The notes under the pieces: generated by a model
Database searches by the model: none
What the model was told of the DNA's origin: nothing
Seen by the model: only the letters and a program-made list of their open reading frames with translations
Position numbers and translations under genes: made by a program
Origin: Tetrastigma voinierianum
Lineage: Eukaryota; Streptophyta; Magnoliopsida; Vitales; Vitaceae
Assembly: GCA_016808115.1 (NCBI GenBank)
Contig: JAEQBH010004429.1
Coordinates: 186,001 to 250,000, forward strand
Direction of reading: 5' to 3'
Length of the DNA stretch: 64,000 nucleotides
In this document: positions 1 to 11,118 of the stretch, piece by piece
How positions within the stretch are numbered: position 1 is the first letter of the stretch
Layout of the letters: every line of letters starts with the position of its first letter

Positions 1-503
1 AATAAAAAAACATAAATAAAAAATTAGATTTATGTGAGAGCAGTCCTTTATTAGGGAAAGAAAATGATAAAGATAGATATAGAAGAGTGATCTAAGGACA
101 AAATGGTAAAAAAAAAAAAAAAAAAGCCCCGCTCATCTATGCTTAAGGAAAAATGACTAACAGAGAAAAAAATGAAAGAAGAAAAGAGGAGTGGCGACTA
201 AGGTTTAAATAAATGAAAGAGGACTCCTTAAAACACTTATTTGTTTTAAAATATTAAATAAGTATATATTTAAATGTAGCATGACAATATTTAAATTTGT
301 ATTTAAAGTAAATGTGTGTGTGAAGAACTAAATAATTCAAATTGTATATATATATATATATATATATAAGAACTCATTAAAAACATTTATTTATATTTCA
401 CTTAAATATATATTTATTTTCCTTACCAACATCTATTCATTATATTTAAAAAATCTAAATAATATCATATACTTTTAAAAATTCAAATAATTCAAAATTT
501 TTA

Positions 504-599
<96 letters not shown>

Positions 600-1675
600 T
601 AATCATAAAAAAATATTTTATAAAAATAATTATTTTAAGTTTTTATATACGCTTATTAATTAATTCAAATATTTTTATAAATATTTTTTATAATCTCACA
701 AATAATTATTTTAGGTTTTTATTTATATAAATGTTTATGTATGTTCATTTATTAAAAAAATATTTTTTTAAATGTTTATGCTCATAAAAATATTTATATT
801 ATATATTTATTAACATAAATATTTATATATGTTTATTCATTAATTCAAATAATTTTAAATTATTAAATAATTATTTTAGATTTTATTAATATAATTTTTT
901 TATGTATTTATATATTTTGTAATAAAAATTGATTAATTATGATATCCTATTTTTATAATTAAATTTTAAACATCCTTTTTAATAATTTAAATGATATAAA
1001 AGCATTTTTATACCTGGTTGTTACAAGAAACAATAGCAAATTGATCAACGATTTTATTCCACAATCAATACTTTTCCACATCTTCACGACTGAGTGAGTG
1101 ACTTGATATTATAATTTTGGAGTAATGGGGACATGCATCCATTTGTACATCCAAAAATAAATTGACACTTGAAATATTTTTTTTTCTTAAAAACAAAAAT
1201 ATAACATTTTAAAAAAAACAAATTTTAATTATCTTTTATTTTTATATGATATGTAATGTCATGTGGTTCAATTTTTACTAATTTAACATCATTATGATTT
1301 ATGAGCTTTGATGGACAAGGAAGTACTTGAACAAATATATATATGAAGAGTTCTTATGTTTGATTGAACAAAAATAAAATGAAGACACTAAAATAAAAAA
1401 TATCGGAAAATTGACACACCATTCATGTAATTAATCTTTTATTTATTTATTTATTTTATTTTTATTATTATTATCCACAATTAAATATCAAAATTGGGAG
1501 TTGTTTCCTATTAACTTAATTACAAAATTTTTAAAAAGATTATATAAATTTGTTGGTGCATAGCATAGACCATGAGAGTGATAGAGAGTTTTGTCCTAGA
1601 ATATGACTTAAAAAAAAAAAAAAAAAAAAGACTAGATTGGTAAGTTTGTGAAAATAATGTCCAAATTTATACATC
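1..1675. other. AT-rich noncoding flank
   Basis: No protein, RNA gene or recognisable transposon domain was found on either strand. The stretch is very rich in A and T. A short TA run lies at 345-368 and a long one at 505-597. A degenerate block resembling AATAATTATTTTAGGTTTTT recurs near 623, 699 and 866, so 600-900 may be an old tandem repeat. Homopolymer A runs occur at about 110-125 and 1611-1629. Confidence 0.6.
505..597. repeat. (TA)n microsatellite, 93 bp
   Basis: Uninterrupted TA dinucleotides run for 93 bases, the longest simple repeat in the window. Other TA tracts lie at 345-368, 20377-20431 and 21985-22042. Such tracts are hypervariable and hard to assemble, so the exact length should not be trusted. 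Confidence 0.97.
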
Positions 1676-2267
1676 TCACCCACGTGATATATGTCATTAA
1701 AATCGTAGTTGTTGATTACAGTTTTAAATTTTTTTAAGTTAAAATCATAGTCAACAACTATGGGTTCATTTTTTAAAAAAGTCTAAAACCGTAGTTGCTA
1801 AGTACGATTTTAACTTAAAAAATTTAAAACTATAGTTAATAACTACGGTTTTAACGTTATTAAGAAAACACACTTTCTCTGCTAGGGCTCATTTTGTACC
1901 AACTATTTAAGTTTTTGGATTATCTTCTCCTCTCCTCCTCTCTTCCTCTCCTTCGTTCATGTGTGGGATTCTTGAAAGTTTTTCCTTCATTTGTGGTGAA
2001 TCTTCAAAGTTTCTCCTCTATAAGATTTATCTCCTTCAAAATTTTATAGGGCTTTCATTGTGGAAAAACTAAAAAAATTGAAATTTTTCCTTAGGGCTAT
2101 CAGAAAATGGTTTTTGTTGGTTAATTTTAAAGTTAAAACTATACTCAGCAACTACGATTTTAATTTTTAAATTAAAATTGTAGTTATTGATTATAGTTTT
2201 AACTTTAAAAAATTAAAACTGTAGTTAGCAACTATACTTTTGATGACATGTATGTCTACGTGGCTGA
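1676..2267. mobile_element. MITE-like element with inverted ends and palindromic units
   Basis: The left end (about 1676-1712, containing CCACGT...ATGTCAT.AAAA..GTAGTTG) and the reverse complement of the right end (about 2229-2267) share an ordered set of blocks: CCACGT, ATGTCAT, AAAA and TAGTTG. Inside each end are several near-palindromic units built on GTAGTTGNTAACTACGGTTTTAA, in the clusters 1700-1860 and 2130-2240. The core (1861-2130) is non-coding. No transposase is present. Terminal and subterminal inverted repeats with a small non-coding core fit a MITE or foldback element; the superfamily is not clear and no target duplication was established. Confidence 0.6.
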
Positions 2268-2984
2268 TACTACCTGAACCCCATTGCATAGACAGTTCGT
2301 TAATAGTAATTAATCTCTTTTTTTTTTCCAAGAGCATCTTCAATCATAAATTTCCATTTTTATTTTCAAATGAGCATTTTCTCTATATTTGAAGATCATA
2401 GACCCACTTTTTTTTACTTCCAACTCTAACCAATAATCTATAAAATCATCTTCAAATTACTATTCACATCTTCAAATTACTATTCACATATCCAAATATT
2501 ATAAAAAAAATTTGGAGAATAGTATTTTGTAGTTTACTTTTTCATATTTCTATTGCTATAAAAATAAAAAAAAATGATAAATTAGTATTTTACTGGTCAC
2601 ATCTTCAGGAGATATGCAAATGAAAAATGATTTGAGTGAGTTTTTTTTTTTTTTGTGACAATCTCCATATATAACAACAGAGAAGTAAAATGGAGAATAA
2701 TTGGGGAGGTGCCAGCATTGCCTCTATGATCTTAGAGGGGCGGCTGTGATAAAGGTTGGGATATTGGGTTTGTACGGAAATAAAGCGGGAAAAAAAAGAT
2801 TAAAATGAGTCTTGCATCAAAATATTTTCAAACTAGATCATAATCACCGGCGTTGGGAGCAGGCGGTTTATTGAATCTGTGAGAAGCCGGCAACCTGCTT
2901 GGCTGACATTTGAATTCTTGTAATTCTTGAGTCGTTGAAGACGTCGGCTTTGGATGTCAATTGTTGTCGTTCACAACTGCATTA
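2268..2984. other. Noncoding spacer
   Basis: No gene is seen. A 21-bp direct duplication (ATCTTCAAATTACTATTCAC) lies at about 2442-2487. The G+C content rises from about 2690, on approach to the inverted repeat assigned to the MULE end. The segment 2790-2984, beginning near GGGAAAAAAAAGATT, may belong to that terminal repeat, but the match to the far end is too weak there to call. Confidence 0.5.
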
Positions 2985-3130
2985 GATTGAATTCAAATGG
3001 CGTGGATTACGAGCGTGGCAATTGAACTAATTCAAAAGCCGGTGTTCCGAACGGCGGCAATTGGGTGTACTTATCCTGTCGGGCTAGGGCATTTTCCCCA
3101 TTCTCCCCCTTCCTCTTGCCTTCTCCCACT
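2985..3130 (+). repeat. Left terminal inverted repeat of MULE (diverged)
   Basis: Read forward, this segment aligns with the reverse complement of 14590-14740. The best-conserved blocks are AACTAATTCAAAAGCCG (left) against AACTAATTCAAAGCCG (right), then TTGGGTGT in both, then a pyrimidine-rich stretch with CATTCTCCC-type sequence in both. Identity by eye is roughly 65 percent with gaps. Two ATG-starting frames run through it at 2997 and 3065, but they show no recognisable protein and are best explained as terminal-repeat sequence. Confidence 0.6.
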
Positions 3131-6100
3131 CCTCTGCCGCTCCGGCGATCCTGCAGCTGCTCTGTCCCCGGCACTTATTCTCTTCTCCCCCTCTGCTCCT
3201 CCGATTGCTTAGATCCCTCGAAGCGGTGGTCGCCACAGCTCCTCCTTCTAGTCCAGGCTCGAGATGTGGTTTTCCCTATAGTTATTTTTTTGAGGTAAAT
3301 GGGTGTTTCCCAACTGAAAAGAGTACTTAATGTTGAAAGTCATTCAGTATTTCAGGTGATCTTTGTTTCATATTATAATAATTTGCTAATAAAATTATTG
3401 TTTGTGATATGGGGCTGATATGTGGACAATAAATTCTCCTAGAATAGTGGCTAGACTGATTAGATATTTCCTGAAAATAGTTTCACACACACACATGTGT
3501 ATGCATAAGGATGTATATCCTATTTACCAATGTGATATTGAGATGCATGGGAATTTGCTTCTTCATAGTATCAGATTGTAGAGTTCTGCTCTGTTCTTCA
3601 CATGTACCCCATTGTCGCGCTTTTCTTCTCCTTCATTTTGTACTAACTCTATGGTATTAATCTCCAAACACATCCTTTCTATAGACCTTGTTGTTGTTGT
3701 TGTTGTTGTTGATCACCTTGTTCATAATTATGGCCAAGTGTCTTCTTCTAAACCACTGAGTCCTACTAGTCTGCTCTTCTAACCTATAAGCCATCCCTAA
3801 TTCAAAAATGACAATCTGAAAACTCAATATACAATTTTTCTCGAATGGTCTGGTTGGCAAGTCAGTATCAAAAGCAAAGAGGAAGATGGGCCATTTTGTT
3901 GGGGAAGTTTCCATTCATAAGGATGATGATTCTAAGCTTAAGGCATGGGAATGAAATTCTGTAATATAACCATGCCTTGGCTGCCCCACATTCTTTATGG
4001 TATCATGGCTGCCCCATTCTATGCTACAGAAATCAGCAAACCACTTCTCTTCCTTTTAATGACTAAGGAAATATAGGATGCTGTGACGTTTCTTATTCTA
4101 AGGTGGAACTTAAGCTTTCTATGTTTATGACTTAAGGAATCAAGATTTATTCTATTAAGTGAAGGTTATCTGTGACAGGTATTATATTGATTGGAAGGAT
4201 TATGATAAGAAAACCTTGGCTAATGTATTACAACTGTAGAAAGATGATTGAACAAAACAGGGTTTTACCTTCCTAATGAGTTGATTTAAAAACATCCCAT
4301 GCTGCGCTGCCCGCTGTCCACCGCCTGCCACCCCCTGCCCACCCTCCCCCCTACTAGACACTTGTTGAGAGACATGGTTTCAAAGAGCACCTCTTTCCCT
4401 TTCCTCCCTCATTTGATTTCAGCATAATGCCCTTTCATTATGAGGTTTGTGAAATGAATAAACATCATGAAACGGCTTTGTGATTAATGGATGAATGATT
4501 TATGGTGCCTTTTTAGTCTCATTCATATTGATGTATGGGAAAATATAGAATTCGAATATACTTTTTGTATCAGATGGTTTATATCATTTCTTTATTCATT
4601 GATAGGTAATTTGCATCCCAATTGCAGCAGACTTGAACTTGAAACCTCGACAAATCCTGCTTGTCGAGCCTCAAGGACTAGTATATCTCATTTCTTTATT
4701 TATTTTTTGATAGATAAAGAGCAAAAATATATTGATCAAAAGTGTACATGGGTATACAAGAAAGGCCCTAGAGCCAAACAGAAGGCTAAGGAAAAAAGCA
4801 AACAAACCAGCCCAAAAATCCAACAACCTAGACATAGCCATAGTATCTAAATAAAAGTATCATGATAAAAGATATCCGCATTTGGAATACAAGCATTTCA
4901 AGTATAAAGCGACTGAATTTATCTCATTTATTGATGATTGATTGTCTGAGGTTGACATGAATTTATCCACACAAAAAAACAAAAATTGGTAAATATGTTT
5001 TTTCATGGCTACTCCTTAAATAGAAATTATCAAAATGGGATGCTGAATTTGTTAAAGATATTCCCATAGAATTTTAAGGATACTCAATAAGTTCCACCTG
5101 CACTAATAGTCTCTACCAAATCCCTATCTCTACCTCTCTCATTACATCTAAGTCATCACCTATACGAGAAACCCCATTCCATCTCCTATCTCCTAGTCTA
5201 CTTATCCAAAAACGAAAAAAAAAAAAAAACCCTCATCTCCATGTTCAGAAACCAAACTCAAGCCTAATATTCCAAAGGTGGACTTGGCATCTAGAGGCTA
5301 AGATAAGCCACCTTAACTCAAGGTCTACTTATGGAAGAAAAAGCTAAGCATGGACCATATCCATGCTCAAGCATTGGAACTGGAACTAGGAAAAGTTGAT
5401 TTCATGTGAATAGATTCAAGTGCCAATTTATTCCAATTACATTAAGAGCACACAAAAAAAAGGTAACATCCAAGTTTCGTCAAATCATAAAATGATCCCT
5501 ACTTTTAATTTTAGGTCCCCTCAATTCTCCACTACAAATTTCCTAAAGTCTAAAGAACCCCTTAGCAATTTAAATTGGAAGGAAAGTATATTTGGAAAGA
5601 AATAGAGATCCTTAAAGAAGAATGAAACTTGGAGATAAATAGAGATTTATCAAAACTTGGGGACACATCTAAAGAGTATTTTGTTATAATATTAGAGATG
5701 TATGCTACAAAAGGATAATTTGTTTAAAAAGAAGCATTAAGAAATAGAAAAGAGAACTATAGGTTGTTCAATGTACTGGTACAAAAATGATTTGTTCTTA
5801 AGAATAATAGGTTATTGGCAAGTAATTACCCAAAAGCCTCCCAACTTGGGAAAGTTTTAAGAAATATAAAATTTGGAGGAATTTTAATTATATATATTTA
5901 TATTTTTCATGATGAAATCAAATCTGAGAAAAAATTATTTTATTTTTCATGATGAAATCAAATCTGAGAAAATTATTTTATTTTTTATATATTTTTAAAT
6001 TCTTAGCATTTTGGGACTCAAACCGAGCTAGGGCTAAGATTGTCCCTTATTTTTAGTGGGTTGAATTCATCACCTCCTTGTAGAGTTAGCTATGCAAAAA

Positions 6101-6522
6101 CCGAAGAGTTATGCTACTTCCGGTGATTTAAAGTGCCAACAATTATAAGAATGACTAGGCCTTCCTCCTTGATGGTTTGCTGAATTTTGAATTTTTATTA
6201 ATTTATTACATGACCAGTTTAAAATAATATAAGCAACTTACTAGAAGTACTTATTGATTTTAAACCCAAATAATTTGAAACTTGCTTTCCAAGTCATGAT
6301 TAATGACAATTAAAGAGTTCACAATGTGAAATAAAAGCTAGATGTGTGTGTGTGTGTGTTGTAAATCCTATAGTATCCAAGATGAGTGACATTATATAAA
6401 AATAAATAAATTTTTGCTAAAATAAAAGTTTCTAACCTTAGTTCCTTTAATTATTGTGCTACTTTTTCCAAAGTGTGTTTTACTAATATGTATAGTGTAT
6501 TTCAGACATCCAGGATATATAT
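3131..6522. other. Noncoding left arm of the MULE
   Basis: No credible gene is present over 3.4 kb. Visible features are a (GTT)n run at about 3689-3712, a G+C-rich patch at 4300-4350, and a segment near 4690-4850 that resembles the 3' tail of plant retroposons (a TTTTTTGATAGATAAAG-like start followed by an A-rich stretch). A 41-bp tandem duplication lies at 5903-5990 and a short (TG)n at 6343-6360. The segment separates the left inverted repeat from the PMD gene. Confidence 0.5.
5903..5990. repeat. Two-copy ~41-bp tandem duplication
   Basis: The block containing TTCATGATGAAATCAAATCT followed by GAGAAA and TTATTTTA occurs twice in succession, the copies differing by a couple of A residues. 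It is a recent-looking local duplication in AT-rich DNA with no other recognisable content. Confidence 0.9.
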
Positions 6523-8200
6523 ATGGCGTTTAGAGGGCTACATGCCGCTGATCCATTGGATCCATCTGTCTTGCTATTGCAAGACGGACAGTCTAACTGT
6601 TTGAGGCGATCGGGTTTGCATTTTATTACTCATGAATTAACATTCCAGTTTTAATCTCTAATTTATATATATAGTGAATTATAAACATGATTATTTCGTT
6701 AATTATAGTTACAGGAAGTTCTCCGACCTCGTCAGCAGATGAGAGCCTTCCTCGGCCTATGGAGGATGGATCCACGTGTTAGATCCATACGTGATCCGTG
6801 CGAGTTCTACGGTATATACCGACTAGGCCACATCGGCATAAGATTGGCCGGCTTATTACACATCTCGTCGAGATGGAGGCTGAGACCCTGCATTCCATGT
6901 CATTGGTGAGATGACGATCACGCTACAGGATGTTGCTATCATCCTAGGCCTCCGTATCGACGGACCCGCCGTGACTGGGACATGTATGCTTGATGTAGCA
7001 GCGTTATGCGGTGAGCGCTCCAGTCGCCCCACTGATGCTCGGTTGACCATCTCTATCGAATTGGATTTATGTCGTGAGTTATCGACACGGGACGATGTTG
7101 ATGAAATTCGCTTTGGAGGCCAGTGCGCGTGGGTTCTTATTAGCGCTGATAGGATCCTTCTTGTTTCAGGACAAGAAGGGGGTCCATGTTCACTGTGCTT
7201 TCTCCGCTTCTCCATTGATTTGGTCACGAGACATCGACCTATAGTTTGGGGTGGTGCGATTACTTGCACACACATATCGAGAGTTATGTCGTGTCAGCTT
7301 GGACCATAGATGCGGTATTAGTGGTTGTATTACACTCATTCAGGTATGTATATATTCTTTATTGTAAGTTCATAAACTTTCATCTATGAGATTAGATCGC
7401 TTACTTTATGTTTATTGTATACTCAGCTATGGTCTTGGGAGGCTTCAGTCAGTGGCCAGTTTTAGTGGAGTCGCACCCGTATCGGCTACCATTTGGCATG
7501 CCTTACATGATGACGATGTAGATGGTGTCGTAGGCGAGGGGTATGGACGATGAGTTACAGGTTGAGCCTGGCGTTCAGCAGAGCGGAGGCTGAGGTCTGA
7601 CGAGCCACGGCTCTTAGTTGGGGTGTAGGTGGAAGTACCTTTGACACGGGTGCCAGCCATCGGTGTCCTCCTCTATCTGAGATCGGCTAGACGCGCCACC
7701 AGGACTTCGGACGGTAATTATATGTAGCGTATATAGTTTGTAATTATGTGGTACAAAAGTATGCTTCATATATTAATTTCAATCTTGTTGACATAAAGTA
7801 TTTGGCGTCAATGGTTAATGTAGTAGGTCTTATAAGTGTGTGGAGAGGTGGTTGACGACTCCGATATATGCTTAGGCGATCGGGGGAGATGGCGCACGAT
7901 GTCACCACTCATATGTTTACGATCTTTGTTGGTGGCATCGTCGGGCGCGTGCGTCGGTTTAGGGTTGCATCGGAGATACCTCCGACGGTTCTCACTACCA
8001 TCACCTACATAAGTCGATGCCGCCTTGGGCGACACGGCGCGATTAGGCGACATATCATGCTTTCCCGTGCCCAGCACTATGGGAACCGCGATCGGTCATA
8101 CGATCCACCCATGGTGGGTATGATGGACTTCGAGGATCCATACATGCGTGGTATCGTGCATTGCGGCGTTTGACACCACGGTTGCATAGAGGCGATATGA
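6523..8200 (+). pseudogene. Plant-mobile-domain (PMD, MAIN-like) protein, degenerate
   Basis: The segment resembles plant mobile domain proteins (Pfam PMD; MAIN/MAIL family, often labelled serine/threonine phosphatase 7 long form homolog), which occur as host genes and as MULE cargo. The first piece starts at ATG 6523 and reads MAFRGLHAADPLDPSVL, a typical MAIL N-terminus. An intron-like gap of ~100 bp ends in TTACAG near 6714. The next piece carries FYGIYRLGHI. The core at 6911-7310 has MTITLQDVAIILGL and DGPAVTG, hallmark PMD motifs. Weaker matches continue to about 8200. A frame change near 6895-6911 and several stops break it, and introns may lie near 7320-7420 and 7715-7800. The family call is firm; exon limits are not. 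Confidence 0.75.
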
Positions 8201-11118
8201 GGTTTCATACTACGGTAGGTAGTATGGATGTTATGAAATAAGTCGGCTGACTTTTTATATGTTTTTTAAGAGTTTAATCAATCTGGTGTATTATAATTAA
8301 TATTTATTTGGATGACTGGTCATGCCATGGTTGACATAGTCGATTGGTCGTTTTGCTACGATTTGGTCTATGTCGCGACATATACCATATTGCGGATTAG
8401 TGATTCGGTAGTCGAGGAGAAGAACATCGCGTAGCGGTGCGCTGGAGGCCTGCATCACATACACCATTGAGTAGGCGCCAGGGTGTCATCGACCTTCTGT
8501 CCCGGATCTGACTGGTGGGGTGGGGCGGAGGAGGGGCGGAGGGAGTTTAGCGTCGAGGTCGTGGGGATGGTCTGAGCGGTCATGGCGTAGGCAATTAGCG
8601 TGATTACATGCACATGATCACGAGTTTATCTACTTTGTTACCCTCTCACTGGGTTACCCTCATCATCCACACCACATTTCGTACTACCGTGTGGCGTCAC
8701 AACTACCACCTCATTTTACTGTTATTTATTCTTCAGTTGATCTAGTATCACACACATTGACCGTCACCTTCCATACCCCACCCCTTTGACACATCACCAT
8801 CCATCCCCCACCACATTGACACCTAGGACCACTTTGCACAGGTAGGATAGACTTCAGTGGCGACCTCGGACTCGGCGGTATTGCATCGACCTCTGCATCC
8901 ACCACTTGCCTCAGATCCATCGTCTAAGACAAAAGCTTTTTTTTTTTTTTTTTCATCGGCTCTTAGCCTTGCCTCACATGAGTACATGAAATCTTTGAGT
9001 GCACCTCGTCTGTTCTCTGTGTGATTCAGAAAGACTATGAGCCTTCTTGTGGACTAATTGAGAGATGATTTTATATTTATATGTAGTTTTTACATGTGCA
9101 TATTAGATTTTGGTGTCATCGATTAAGGTTTTATGGTATTTCAGCATCATATGGTTTTAGGGTTTATGGTTATTTGATTGCTATGGTTTTTAAGAAAATG
9201 AGTTAGACTTATTTTACAGTATATCATATTTTATTTTTAAAAAATTTAACCCCAATGCTCTTAATGATATCATCCATGCTTTTCATCCTCTTTTATGAAC
9301 TTCAACTGTCAATAGAGGAAGTGAAAGTTCAACAGAAGCAAAGACAGGAAGGAGCATATGCGCAATACAAGGTGTGGCAATCTGCTTCAATTTCAAGCTG
9401 TCTTTTTCCTGAGCCCATACATCTCATTGCAAGCCATGTTGGTGGTTATGCTTGCCTCGCTCTTCTTTGCATTCTACGCCTTTCTATTTTAACTCTTTAG
9501 GCGGAGAGCATTCTCCTCTTATACTTCTCCCATGTAAGGCTAAAGTATGTGTGGAGAATATTATTAATTAACAAAATGATGAGCTTCCCTCTTATTATGC
9601 AAGGCGTGGCCTATTTTCGGTATCTCGTCATGAAAATTCTTCACAAAGTAAGTTGTACCCTTGAAAAATGGTAGATATAAGGTTAATTTTGATCAAATAT
9701 TTAATAAAATTTTAAATTAATTGAGATTGATTATATTTGGTTGAAATTAGAAAAAAAATAAATAGATAAATTATTTCAAATTAATTATCACATTAAACAA
9801 AACCACGCGTTTATAGGCGATCACGATTCACTCAACATTCTGGACCATTCTACGGTAGCTAGTCTTGAAGGAATTTAAATCTTGAAGACATAAAGAAAAA
9901 CTTCGACATCTTGAATCAAGGTATAATGTGAAGCTTCTTTGTTGTTGATGAAAACATCTTCGAGCATTTCAGAAGGATTCAGCTGAAGAAAATGTTTAGG
10001 ATTCAATTGATTTACATAAATGGATTTGATACATAGAGAGAGAGAGATTTAAACAAATAAGTTTAAAGTTCCTTAGAAAATTATTCTGTGCTTTCAACCA
10101 AATATTGTTCTATGCTTTCTTCATGGATTTTTGTTCTGTGCTTTCAATGATAATTAATCTGAAATATTTTTTGTGCTTAGAAATGATTTCAAATTAATTA
10201 TGCATTAATCTTTGGAATTTATTCTGTGCTTTCTTTGATGGATTTTATCAAAGTATACACCTTCTAAACAGCACTAAGAATAGAAAACATAACTAAGTTT
10301 TCTTGGGATTTGGATTACCTACGAATGATTTAAATCGGCATACATTTGTAAAGAGCATATCCCCCTATAGTTACATAATAAGTGAGGAACCGAGGAAAAA
10401 AAGCTGCAGTCTTATAAAGGTCTGGCCGGATAATTGTCTTTGTGTTTGAGGATGGAATTAATCCATCCCTTTATTGTCTGAATGACTAATGACACTCCTA
10501 CGCAAAGACGAGACCAAACTGAATATTACTTTGTGTGCTATTATGCGCACAACAACCACATAATGTAGATATAAATTATATTCTATATATATTATGTTTT
10601 ATTTCAATATTCTAATTACATTCCAATAGTAGATTAAGCAAGCATCCATTTCTGATTAAGATATTTATACAAGATTGGGTATGATAACAATTCCAGGAAT
10701 CAAAGAAAGACAGCCCAAGTACCATGAATGTCTTCCAAAAGAAGGTATTTAATTGATAAAATAAATTTACTTAAAATGGCTAAAATAATAACTAGGAAGC
10801 CTAACATAGAAATTGAAAATAAGTTCTCAAATTCAAAGCACAAATTCATATGATAATAAAGTAATGCATTAGAAAGGGTGCGGTACTAAGTTCTTCATGA
10901 ATGCTAAAATAATTTCTTAGCACACACGAGATAGTTACGGTATTTTGGAAGCGGTGTATAAAAATGTCTTATAGAAAGAGCTGGCTACGATGAACCATGT
11001 CTTCAACCAATAACTAACAATATCACAGATAAATAATGGAAGCGAGGTCCATAAGGGCGGCGGAAAAGATACCTCTCCTTCGTGCCATTACACATTCAAT
11101 TCATGACAGTTTCTATTC
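8201..11118. other. MULE interior between the two convergent genes
   Basis: The first ~700 bp (to about 8930) is G+C-rich and may be the decayed C-terminal tail of the PMD gene; an 18-base T run follows at about 8937. From 9100 the sequence is AT-rich and non-coding except for an unassigned frame at 9255-9500. At 10080-10240 the phrase TTCTGTGCTTTC recurs three or four times. No RNA gene was recognised. Confidence 0.45.
9255..9500 (+). other. Unrecognised 81-codon reading frame inside the MULE
   Basis: An open frame begins MLLMISSMLFILFYELQL, a hydrophobic start, followed by a polar glutamine-rich segment (EEVKVQQKQRQEGAYAQYK) and a second hydrophobic part. A sequence resembling a splice donor (CAAG followed by GTGTGG) sits where the polar segment ends. 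Family and function are not recognised. It could be a captured host exon, since MULEs often pick up gene fragments, or a chance frame. Confidence 0.2.

Noticed and set aside
2997..3298. Two overlapping small frames in a G+C-rich patch as a first exon
   Set aside because: The sequence pairs with the inverted repeat at 14402-14740 and has no recognisable protein, so it is better explained as the MULE end.
4491..4850. 119-codon frame on +
   Set aside because: Its translation shows no domain, and its second half runs through a retroposon-tail-like A-rich segment.
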